Assembly: GCA_049679965.1 (NCBI GenBank)
Contig: JBAUGX010000052.1
Coordinates: forward strand, 1-10,881
Direction of reading: 5' to 3'
Length of the DNA stretch: 10,881 nucleotides
DNA from: 2-12-FULL-65-11 sp049679965
Lineage (GTDB): Bacteria > Acidobacteriota > Vicinamibacteria > Vicinamibacterales > CAVVIG01
Positions 5,601 through 10,881 of this stretch are shown piece after piece. The translations under genes were made by a program, and so were the position numbers. Each line of letters begins with the position of its first letter. Positions within the stretch are counted from its first letter, which is position 1. The notes below the pieces were generated by a model that saw only the letters and a program-made list of their open reading frames with translations, searched no databases and had not been told where the DNA came from.

Positions 5601-7373
5601 ATGCGCCTGCGCATTCGACACCTCGCGACCCGCTTCGCGCTGCTCCTCGCGGTCGCCGCCGTCGTCCCCCTGCTTGCTTACGGATTCGTTTCGCTCGTCT
5701 CGCTCCAGCGCGGCACGCGCACGTCGGTCACCGCTGGCAACCTGAACGTCGCCGTCCGGGCCGGCGAAGAAATCCGGCGGTACGTCACGAACAACGCCGA
5801 AATCCTCAGGGCCCTTTCGACCGACCTGACCGGCCTGAGCGTCCCGCAGAAAGACACCATCCTCAGGAACTACATCCTGCAGTTCCGCGAGTTCCGGGAA
5901 ATCACGCTGTATGACGAGCGCGGCGCGAAGGTCGCCACCAGCCGAATCGGCGAGCCGAGAGTCACCATTCCCAAGGATCCCGGGTTGACGCTGAACGGCG
6001 TGTCGATGTCGCCCGTTCACATCGACGAAGAAATGCTGCCGACGGCCACCTTCGCCATCCATCTGGTGCGGCTCAACCAGCCGGACGGCTGGCTCGTCGG
6101 CGAGTTCAGCCTCGAGGAAATGTGGCGGATGGTGGACAAGATCCGCATCGGCGACAACGGCTATGCCATGGTCATCGCACCTGGCGGCGAACTGATGGCC
6201 CACGGTGACCCTGACAAGAAGGCCCTCGTCGCCCAGACCACGAACATGAGGACGCATCCGCTGGTCGCGGCGGCGAGTGCGGCAAACCCAGCGGGCGCCG
6301 CGAATGACGTTCCAGTCTCACTCGAGTACGACGACGGCGACGGCCGGAGCAGTCTCGGCGTCGCCACCCGCATCGCCACGCTCGGCTGGACGGTGATCGT
6401 CGAGCAGCCGACGGCCGAAGCGTACGCCATCGGCACGGCGCTCCAGCGCCAGCTCATCGTGGCGATCTCGCTCGGCTTGCTCGCCATGATCTCGGTCGGC
6501 TACTTCTTCGGCCGCTCCTTCATCAGGCCGATCCTGAAACTGAAGAGCGCGACCCAGGAAGTGGCCAAGGGCGAGCTCGAGACGCGCGTCGACATCCAGA
6601 CGGGCGACGAGTTCGCCGACCTGGGTGACGCCTTCAACACCATGGCCGGCCGCCTCGGGCAGCTGCAGGAAGACGTCAAGCGGCAGGAGCGCCAGGCCAT
6701 GTTCGGCCGCATCGCCGCCGGCATCTTCCACGACCTCAATCATCCGGTCCAGAACATCGGCAACAACGCCACGCTGCTCGTCCGGCCCGACGAAAACGCC
6801 GAAGCGCGGGAAGGCTACGTGCGGACGATCCAGCGCGAAATCGCCACCCTCAAACGGTTCATGGACGATCTGCGCAACCTCTCGAAGCCGAAGCCGCTCG
6901 AGCGCTTCGCCCTCGATCTCAATAGCTCGGTCCGCGAAATCGTCGAGGCGATGCGTCTCGAGGGCGACCGGCAGGGCATTACCGTCGAAGGCCGCTACGC
7001 GCCGGGCGAGCTCACGATCGGAGGCGACCGGTTCGCGCTCGGCCGCGTCTTCCGCAACCTGATCACCAACGCCATTCAGGCCACCGAGAAGGGCGGCCAC
7101 GTGACGGTTGAAACCTCACGGAAGGGCGAGAGCGTGGAAGTCAGAGTCACCGACACCGGCTCGGGCATTCCGCCCGAGCGGCTCGCGGCGATCTTCGACG
7201 ACTTCGTGACCACCAAGAAAAGAGGACTCGGCCTCGGCCTGGCCATCTCCAAACGCATCGTCGAGCAGCTCGACGGCACGATCAGCGTGCAGAGCGAGCT
7301 CGGACACGGGACGGCGTTCACGCTCCGATTCCCGGCGCGTGACGATCGCGCGGTGCAGGCCGCCGCATCGTAA
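5601..7373 (+). CDS. Membrane sensor histidine kinase (Cache-like sensor, HAMP, HisKA, HATPase)
   Basis: This 590-residue kinase has transmembrane segments at about 10-34 and 285-304. They enclose a periplasmic domain of about 250 residues that looks like a double Cache sensor (ITLYDERGAKVATSR; GDNGYAMVIAPGGELMAH; GWTVIVEQP). A HAMP domain (about 305-360), a helical linker and the phospho-acceptor region GIFHDLNHPVQNIGN with His377 follow. The ATPase domain has N-box NLITNAIQA (from Asn486), G1 DTGSGIP (from Asp518) and G2 GLGLGLA (542-548). No receiver domain is attached, so it needs a separate regulator; the NtrC-type protein at 931-2319 is the obvious candidate and the kinase core is NtrB-like. 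ATG 5601 lies 2 bases after the binding-protein stop, implying translational coupling. As last gene of the putative sigma-54 operon, the kinase would be under control of its own partner, giving positive feedback (inference). Confidence 0.94.
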   Translation: MRLRIRHLATRFALLLAVAAVVPLLAYGFVSLVSLQRGTRTSVTAGNLNVAVRAGEEIRRYVTNNAEILRALSTDLTGLSVPQKDTILRNYILQFREFREITLYDERGAKVATSRIGEPRVTIPKDPGLTLNGVSMSPVHIDEEMLPTATFAIHLVRLNQPDGWLVGEFSLEEMWRMVDKIRIGDNGYAMVIAPGGELMAHGDPDKKALVAQTTNMRTHPLVAAASAANPAGAANDVPVSLEYDDGDGRSSLGVATRIATLGWTVIVEQPTAEAYAIGTALQRQLIVAISLGLLAMISVGYFFGRSFIRPILKLKSATQEVAKGELETRVDIQTGDEFADLGDAFNTMAGRLGQLQEDVKRQERQAMFGRIAAGIFHDLNHPVQNIGNNATLLVRPDENAEAREGYVRTIQREIATLKRFMDDLRNLSKPKPLERFALDLNSSVREIVEAMRLEGDRQGITVEGRYAPGELTIGGDRFALGRVFRNLITNAIQATEKGGHVTVETSRKGESVEVRVTDTGSGIPPERLAAIFDDFVTTKKRGLGLGLAISKRIVEQLDGTISVQSELGHGTAFTLRFPARDDRAVQAAAS

Positions 7374-7374
7374 G

Positions 7375-7438
7375 TCGTGAATTGATGATTGCGGATTGTT
7401 GATTGCTGATTGGGAAGGGGAAGGGGAAGGGGAAGGAA
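7375..7438. repeat. Heptamer array followed by GGGGAA hexamer array
   Basis: Five units ATTGATG, ATTGCGG, ATTGTTG, ATTGCTG, ATTGGGA run from 7381 to 7415 and pass into about four copies of GGGGAA (7412-7438). Positions 7375-7412 match 215-252 in the E2 gene at 35 of 38 bases, including the six flanking bases TCGTGA. Here the copy is non-coding, directly after the kinase stop codon. The purine-rich hexamers end 2 bases before the next start codon. Confidence 0.88.
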
Positions 7439-7440
7439 AT

Positions 7441-7683
7441 ATGTTCAGAGTACTTCTCAAGACCGACGTACTGACGATCGGCGAGCGCGCGTTCCCGGTC
7501 CGCTACTTCGAACTCCGCACGCAGCGGGGCACAAGCCGCTACAGCGCCGACATCCTGATCGGCCCTGGGGACCACATCATCCTGGACGATGACTCGATCT
7601 CGAATCTGGAAACGCGGGCGCCTAACGTGGTGCCGGCAACGATCGACAGCCGGGCGCTCGCGGCGCGAAGAACTGCGGCCTGA
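7441..7683 (+). CDS. Small protein of unknown function (80 residues)
   Basis: This compact soluble protein reads MFRVLLKTDVLTIGERAFPV... with alternating hydrophobic residues that suggest a small beta-rich fold, then IGPGDHIILDDD and an Ala/Arg-rich tail. It has no signal peptide, membrane span or recognisable catalytic motif. ATG 7441 is preferred to an upstream in-frame start at 7396, because the extra residues (DWEGEGEGEGN) come only from the hexamer repeat. The purine-rich repeat end, GGGGAAGG (7429-7436), would serve as ribosome site. It lies 67 bases after the kinase gene; whether it belongs to the same operon is unclear, since a repeat array separates them. It is convergent with the HU gene. 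I do not recognise a family; reality is supported by coherent codon use and the start position. Confidence 0.65.
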   Translation: MFRVLLKTDVLTIGERAFPVRYFELRTQRGTSRYSADILIGPGDHIILDDDSISNLETRAPNVVPATIDSRALAARRTAA

Positions 7684-7716
7684 TGACTGCTGGGGGGTAA
7701 TCATCAAGCCGCCAAC

Positions 7717-7734
7717 GTCCGCCTGGAGGCGGTC
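7717..7734. repeat. Dispersed palindrome between convergent genes
   Basis: GTCCGCCTGGAGGCGGTC pairs 7 of 8 arm bases around GG. It is an imperfect copy of the GTCCGCC..GGCGGAC palindrome found in the helicase gene. It lies in the 52-base gap between the convergent small-protein and HU genes and could serve as a bidirectional stem-loop terminator, though no T-run follows on either strand. Confidence 0.6.
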
Positions 7735-7735
7735 G

Positions 7736-8035
7736 CTACTTCTTGGGCAGCACCGCGTCTTTCAGCTGCTTGGCAATCCGCGCCTTCACGACGGTCTTCG
7801 CGGCAATCTTGATCGCCTCACCAGTGGCCGGGTTTCGGCCCATACGCGCCTTGCGCTTCTGCACGACCAGCTTGACCATGCCGGGCAGCACGAACTCGCC
7901 GGAGCGCTTGAGCTCCTTCTCGGACAGCGCCGTCAGCTCGTCGAAGAATTCCCGAGCCTGCGTCCGCTTCATCTCGAAGCGTTCGGCGAAGTGCGAAAAG
8001 AGTTCGGACTTGCCCATCCTGCGGGCCTCACCCAT
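7736..8035 (-). CDS. HU/IHF-family DNA-binding protein
   Basis: This is a 99-residue nucleoid protein that bends DNA as a dimer. The helical N-terminal part MGKSELFSHFAERFEMKRTQ is followed by the family region GEFVLPGMVKLVVQKRKAR, the DNA-contacting arm tip MGRNPATGEAI, and the C-terminal helix VVKARIAKQLKDAVL. The RNP turn that intercalates in the minor groove is intact. ATG 8035 has a G-rich ribosome site (GGGGGGTGA) 6-7 bases upstream. ATG 8017 (MGKSELF) would give the usual length of about 93 and also has GGTGAGG upstream, so the first six residues are uncertain. It is divergent from queF with a 189-base gap, and monocistronic as far as seen. Confidence 0.93.
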   Translation of the reverse strand: MGEARRMGKSELFSHFAERFEMKRTQAREFFDELTALSEKELKRSGEFVLPGMVKLVVQKRKARMGRNPATGEAIKIAAKTVVKARIAKQLKDAVLPKK

Positions 8036-8224
8036 CACAGTTCACCCCCCAATTGACGCGCGCAAAAAATCCCCACCGGATCCATCGCGCGCGTCGCGAC
8101 GACCGCGGCCTGTCAAAAACGCCGTATCCTAGCTCGCCGTTCTCGCCAGTGTCAAACAGAGGGGCCCGACGGAGCCCGATTTTCGGCCCAAAAACGGCCT
8201 TCTTCACAGGCTACAATTTCCACC
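8036..8224. other. Divergent intergenic region between HU and queF
   Basis: This 189-base gap holds the promoters for both flanking genes. I see no ORF, no RNA gene and no convincing riboswitch fold. A TACAAT -10 for queF stands at its right end. A TTGACA on the minus strand (8116-8111) might serve HU, but no acceptable -10 is found at the right distance. CGCGCG-rich stretches near 8086-8100 have no evident role. Confidence 0.5.
8212..8217 (+). promoter_or_regulatory. -10 element of queF, suggesting a leaderless transcript
   Basis: TACAAT (5 of 6 matches to TATAAT) ends 7 bases before the queF ATG, so transcription would begin at or within 1-2 bases of the start codon. No clear -35 is present about 17 bases upstream. 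No ribosome site precedes the ATG, which fits leaderless initiation. Confidence 0.45.
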
Positions 8225-8566
8225 ATGTCACCCACGCTCGAGACGTTCCCCAACCCGCGGCCCGAGCGAGATTACGAGATCGCGATCAGCTGCCCCGAGT
8301 TCACCTCGGTGTGCCCAAAGACGGGCCTGCCGGATTTCGGCGAAATCCGGATCACGTACGTGCCCGACGCGCACTGCGTCGAGCTGAAGTCGCTCAAGTA
8401 CTACATGATCGAGTTCCGCAACCGCGGCATCTTCTACGAGAACGTCACCAACCAGATCCTGGACGACCTGGTGGCCGCGCTGCGGCCGCGGCGCATGACG
8501 GTCGTCGGCGATTTTTCGGTTCGCGGGGGCATCAAGACCGTCGTCACGGCGGAGTATCGTGCCTGA
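8225..8566 (+). CDS. queF: NADPH-dependent 7-cyano-7-deazaguanine (preQ0) reductase
   Basis: QueF reduces the nitrile of preQ0 to the amine of preQ1 in queuosine biosynthesis; preQ1 is then inserted into tRNA at position 34. This 113-residue protein is the short single-domain type. The substrate-binding Cys30 lies in SVCPKTG and the catalytic Asp37 in GLPDFG, followed by the family motif ELKSLKYY and FRNRGIFYENVTNQILDDL. The glutamate of the last motif is kept, but the residue before it is Tyr where the Bacillus enzyme, from memory, has His. ATG 8225 begins just before a conserved N-terminal region. No other queuosine gene is in the window. The Smr gene overlaps its 3' end by 8 bases, so the two are translated from one message. 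Confidence 0.95.
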   Translation: MSPTLETFPNPRPERDYEIAISCPEFTSVCPKTGLPDFGEIRITYVPDAHCVELKSLKYYMIEFRNRGIFYENVTNQILDDLVAALRPRRMTVVGDFSVRGGIKTVVTAEYRA

Positions 8567-8825
8567 GGACGAGCCTGTCCGCGTCCCAGTCGAGTACGAG
8601 ATCGATCTTCACAGCTTCCTCCCCGCCGAGATTGCCTCCGTCGTCAGCGAGTACGTCGATGCCGCCGCTGCTGCGGGCCTGAGGGAAGTGCGTCTGGTGC
8701 ACGGCCGCGGCCGGGGTGTGCAACGGGCGAGCGTTCAGGCCGCGCTCGATCGTCATCCGCGCGTCCTGGAGTTCTGGGACGATGTCGGCTCGCACTTGGG
8801 CGCCACGATTGCGCGCCTGGCATAG
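8559..8825 (+). CDS. Stand-alone Smr-domain protein
   Basis: This 88-residue protein consists almost only of an Smr domain, the C-terminal nuclease-like module of MutS2. Visible are YEIDLHSF (His18), the central helix, RLVHGRGRG (His48 to Gly53) and the C-terminal VLEFWDDVGSHLGATIARL. The second motif matches HGKGxG, used by Smr domains for nucleic acid binding or cleavage. The start GTG 8559 lies inside the end of queF, out of frame with it, with GGAG at 8551-8554. Short Smr proteins of this kind are common, and their targets are mostly unknown (RNA ends, stalled ribosomes or branched DNA have been proposed for relatives). The pairing with queF may simply be operon sharing. Confidence 0.9.
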   Translation: MPEDEPVRVPVEYEIDLHSFLPAEIASVVSEYVDAAAAAGLREVRLVHGRGRGVQRASVQAALDRHPRVLEFWDDVGSHLGATIARLA

Positions 8826-8933
8826 CCGTTGCCATAGGGCTGCCCTGCGTCCGCTCGATTCGCGCAACTGATTGATCTGCATGAGCCGTGCGATGGGGCA
8901 CGGCAATAACTGCGCGCGAGCGGTCGATGCGCG

Positions 8934-10881
8934 ATGCAGTTTCTGCAATCCGACCTCGTTCGAGTGCGCCGTGCCCGTTGGCGAGTCACCGACAGCCGCG
9001 TGTACACGCACTGCCAGCTCTTGACGCTCGTGGGCGTCGACGCCTTCAACGCGCGCCTCGAGCGCCGTATTCTTGCCCCGTTCGACACAGTGGAGCATGT
9101 CGAGCGGCGACCGCGGCCCGAGCGCATCTCCCTCCGGGCCTGGCGACGCGCCTGCCGGGCTCTCATCGCCAGCGAGTCGCCGCCCGGCGGACTGCGTTGC
9201 GCGCGCCGGGCGCGCATCGAGCTGCTTCCGCACCAGCTCGAGCCGGCCCTGGCCATTGTCCGAGGCCTGGGATCGCGCGTGCTGCTGGCCGACGCGGTCG
9301 GCCTTGGCAAGACGATTCAGGCGGGGTTGATCGTCTCGGAATTGCGGACTCTGGGCGCGGCCGACCGGGTGCTGATCCTCACGCCGGCGGGCCTTCGCGA
9401 CCAGTGGGCGCGCGAGCTCGCCGAGCGCTTCGACCTGCACGCCACGATCCTCGACGCACGATCCGTCGCGCGATCGGTGGCGACGCTGCCGGTGGGCGTC
9501 AATCCTTGGCGAATGGCATCTGTCGCCATTGCGTCGATCGATTACGTCAAGCGCCCCGACGTCCTGACGAGCGTCGCCGCCTGCCGCTCCGATGTGCTGA
9601 TCGTTGACGAAGCGCACGGCGTGGCCGGCGACAGCGATCGCCACGCAGCCGTGGCCGCACTGGCCTCGCGGTCACCGTTTGTCGTGCTGCTCACGGCAAC
9701 ACCCCACAGCGGCGATCGCGACGCATTTCGGACCCTGTGCCGTCTCGGCGCTGTCGACGCTCACGCTGTCGACACTCATCTGTGGGGTCCGCCCTCAGGC
9801 GGACCAATCGAGCTGAAGCCGGATCCCACAGGCCAACGACCAACGACTGACGACCAATTGTTGGTCTTTCGTCGCACGCAGGCGGACGTGCGCCTCGGCA
9901 CGGCCCGTAGGATCCATCGACTGCTCGTGCGGCCGAGCGCCGCGGAAGCTCGTATGCACGAGTTGCTCGCGCGGTTCTCGCTGACCGTCCAGCGCGAACA
10001 CGGCACAACGAGGCCAGGGAGCCCCGCGAACCCCGGTCTTTGGCTCGCTCTCTCGGTACTGCACAAGCGCGCGCTGTCGAGTGCCTGGTCGCTTCAACGC
10101 TCGGTCGAGCGGAGGCTCGCCGCGCTCGCGTCAGCCGACCACGATGGCGGCGACCACGAAGGGCAGCTTCCGCTGCCCTTCGACGAGGCGGCCGGCGAAT
10201 TCTCGGCCGCCGACCAGCCGCCGCCGTGGTCGTCCGCCCTCACCCTGCGGGATGCCTCGCATGAGCGGCAGATGCTCGCCGAACTCGCCGCCGCCGCCAC
10301 AGCCGCGGCCCGCCGCGAAACAAAGATGGGTGCCCTGGGCCGCCTCCTGCGACGCATTGACGAGCCCGCGATCGTCTTCACGGAATACCGCGACACGCTC
10401 ATGCATCTGCGGGCGTCCATCGAGGGCCGGGCCTCTGTGCTCCATGGCGGACTCACGCGCCGCGAACGGCTCGAGGCGATCGACGAGTTCACCCACGGCA
10501 CCTCAACGGTTCTGCTTGCGACCGACGCGGCCGCCGAGGGACTTAATCTCCACCACGGCTGCCGCAGCGTCATCAATCTAGAGCTGCCCTGGAACCCGAT
10601 GCGGCTTGAGCAGCGCATCGGTCGCGTGGATCGGATCGGCCAGACACGGACGGTCCACGCGTTTCACCTGATCGCGGCCGGCAGCAGCGAGCCGCGGATC
10701 CTCGCCAGGTTGCAGCGCCGCCTCGCGCGCGCGCAGGCCGACATCGGCGCACCGGATCCGCTCGGGATGGACGGAAGTATGGATGATGAAGATGCCATCG
10801 CGCGATCGATCATCGAACAGTCTGACGTGGCGTCCGCCTTCAGGCGGACTCCTGATGCGGAGGATGTGGTCCGCCTGAAGG
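8934..10881 (+). CDS. SNF2/RapA-like superfamily 2 helicase, 3' end beyond window
   Basis: 649 codons are visible and the frame stays open at the right edge. The N-terminal part (1-110) is a basic accessory region. The first motor lobe has ADAVGLGKTIQAG (Walker A Lys126), VLIVDEAH (Asp225-His228) and LLTATPHSG (from about 252). The second lobe has IVFTEYRDTL, LHGGLTRRERL, LLATDAAAEGLNLHHG and the arginine-finger motif QRIGRVDRIGQT. The protein is therefore an ATP-driven double-stranded nucleic acid translocase of the RapA/SNF2 kind. ATG 8934 is the first start after an in-frame TAA at 8907. A palindrome plus heptamers (residues about 283-309) interrupt the linker before LVFRRTQADV, and two more palindromes lie at the right edge, all read in frame. 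It follows the Smr gene by 108 bases with nothing recognisable between them. A housekeeping remodeller and a defence helicase are both possible; no defence partner gene is visible. Confidence 0.92.
   Translation, partial: MQFLQSDLVRVRRARWRVTDSRVYTHCQLLTLVGVDAFNARLERRILAPFDTVEHVERRPRPERISLRAWRRACRALIASESPPGGLRCARRARIELLPHQLEPALAIVRGLGSRVLLADAVGLGKTIQAGLIVSELRTLGAADRVLILTPAGLRDQWARELAERFDLHATILDARSVARSVATLPVGVNPWRMASVAIASIDYVKRPDVLTSVAACRSDVLIVDEAHGVAGDSDRHAAVAALASRSPFVVLLTATPHSGDRDAFRTLCRLGAVDAHAVDTHLWGPPSGGPIELKPDPTGQRPTTDDQLLVFRRTQADVRLGTARRIHRLLVRPSAAEARMHELLARFSLTVQREHGTTRPGSPANPGLWLALSVLHKRALSSAWSLQRSVERRLAALASADHDGGDHEGQLPLPFDEAAGEFSAADQPPPWSSALTLRDASHERQMLAELAAAATAAARRETKMGALGRLLRRIDEPAIVFTEYRDTLMHLRASIEGRASVLHGGLTRRERLEAIDEFTHGTSTVLLATDAAAEGLNLHHGCRSVINLELPWNPMRLEQRIGRVDRIGQTRTVHAFHLIAAGSSEPRILARLQRRLARAQADIGAPDPLGMDGSMDDEDAIARSIIEQSDVASAFRRTPDAEDVVRLK
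9781..9830. repeat. In-frame palindromic insertion in the helicase gene
   Basis: GGTCCGCCCTCAGGCGGACC (9786-9805) is an 8-base perfect inverted repeat around CTCA. A second, overlapping pairing joins TGTGGGGTCCG (9781-9791) to CGGATCCCACA (9820-9830) at 10 of 11 positions. The segment encodes WGPPSGGPIELKPDPT, which resembles no helicase motif. Confidence 0.75.
9833..9860. repeat. Heptamer array inside the helicase gene
   Basis: Four units CCAACGA, CCAACGA, CTGACGA, CCAATTG follow the palindrome directly and encode QRPTTDDQ. The unit sequence differs from the E2 arrays, but the 7-base period is the same. Confidence 0.65.
10832..10849. repeat. Palindrome near the right edge, in the helicase gene
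   Basis: GTCCGCCTTCAGGCGGAC has perfect 8-base arms around TC. It is translated in the helicase frame as part of SAFRRT. Confidence 0.8.
10869..10881. repeat. Second palindrome copy, cut by the window edge
   Basis: GTCCGCCTGAAGG is the beginning of a copy whose spacer is GA instead of TC, so it points the opposite way to the copy 19 bases upstream. It encodes VRLK in the helicase frame. Confidence 0.6.

Noticed and set aside
8036..8224. preQ1 riboswitch upstream of queF
   Set aside because: No short hairpin with an A-rich tail could be found before the ATG, and the -10 element adjoins the start codon.
8888..9607. Plus-strand 239-codon frame in the helicase region
   Set aside because: It is in a different frame from the helicase; Arg/Ala-rich sequence is typical of GC-rich shadow frames.
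8544..9644. Long minus-strand open frame of 366 codons
   Set aside because: It covers the Smr gene and the helicase N-terminus antisense and has no recognisable motif. The plus strand has Walker A and DEAH motifs in a frame that is open to the window end.
8934..10881. Helicase as part of an anti-phage defence system
   Set aside because: No methylase, nuclease, PLD or other defence partner is visible, and the neighbours are queF and Smr. The gene is cut off at the right edge, so this cannot be tested here.

Overview
The window is high-GC, gene-dense bacterial chromosome. Gene content (a 2-oxo acid dehydrogenase E2, an NtrC-family regulator, a radical SAM/SPASM enzyme, a small HU, queF with an Smr gene, a RapA-like helicase) and the dispersed repeats fit my impression of Acidobacteriota, most likely Vicinamibacteria. 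The repeats are tandem 7-base units and palindromes of the form GTCCGCC..GGCGGAC that read through coding sequence. The lineage is an inference; no rRNA or marker gene is present to settle it.

Layout. 1-844 (minus strand): the N-terminal 187 residues of a lipoyl-bearing E2 subunit, running off the left edge, preceded by a small membrane-anchored coiled-coil protein. 931-7373 (plus strand): the most interesting block. It holds an NtrC-type sigma-54 response regulator, a 278-base control region, and four tightly packed genes: a radical SAM/SPASM peptide maturase, a 31-residue peptide that was not in the supplied ORF list, a peptide-type solute-binding protein, and a membrane histidine kinase. 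7441-8035: a small unknown protein, then a convergent HU-family gene. 8225-8825 (plus): queF overlapped by an Smr-domain gene. 8934 to the right edge (plus): an SNF2/RapA-like helicase, open at the window end.

How the central block may work (inference). The control region contains a perfect 9+9 base inverted repeat, and about 125 bases downstream of it a good -24/-12 sigma-54 element. Both lie directly in front of the radical SAM gene and directly behind the gene for a sigma-54 activator. The operon contains a maturase, a candidate substrate peptide, a binding protein without any permease, and a sensor kinase. It therefore looks like a self-sensing circuit for a ribosomally made, radical-SAM-modified peptide: maturase makes product, binding protein and/or kinase senses a ligand, kinase activates the regulator, regulator activates the operon. 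I do not recognise the peptide as a member of a named family.

A second theme is repeat invasion of coding DNA. Two linkers of the E2 protein and a linker of the helicase are encoded by 7-base tandem repeats. A 38-base copy of one such array, with 3 mismatches, occurs as non-coding DNA after the kinase gene. Palindromic repeats interrupt the helicase in frame at two places.
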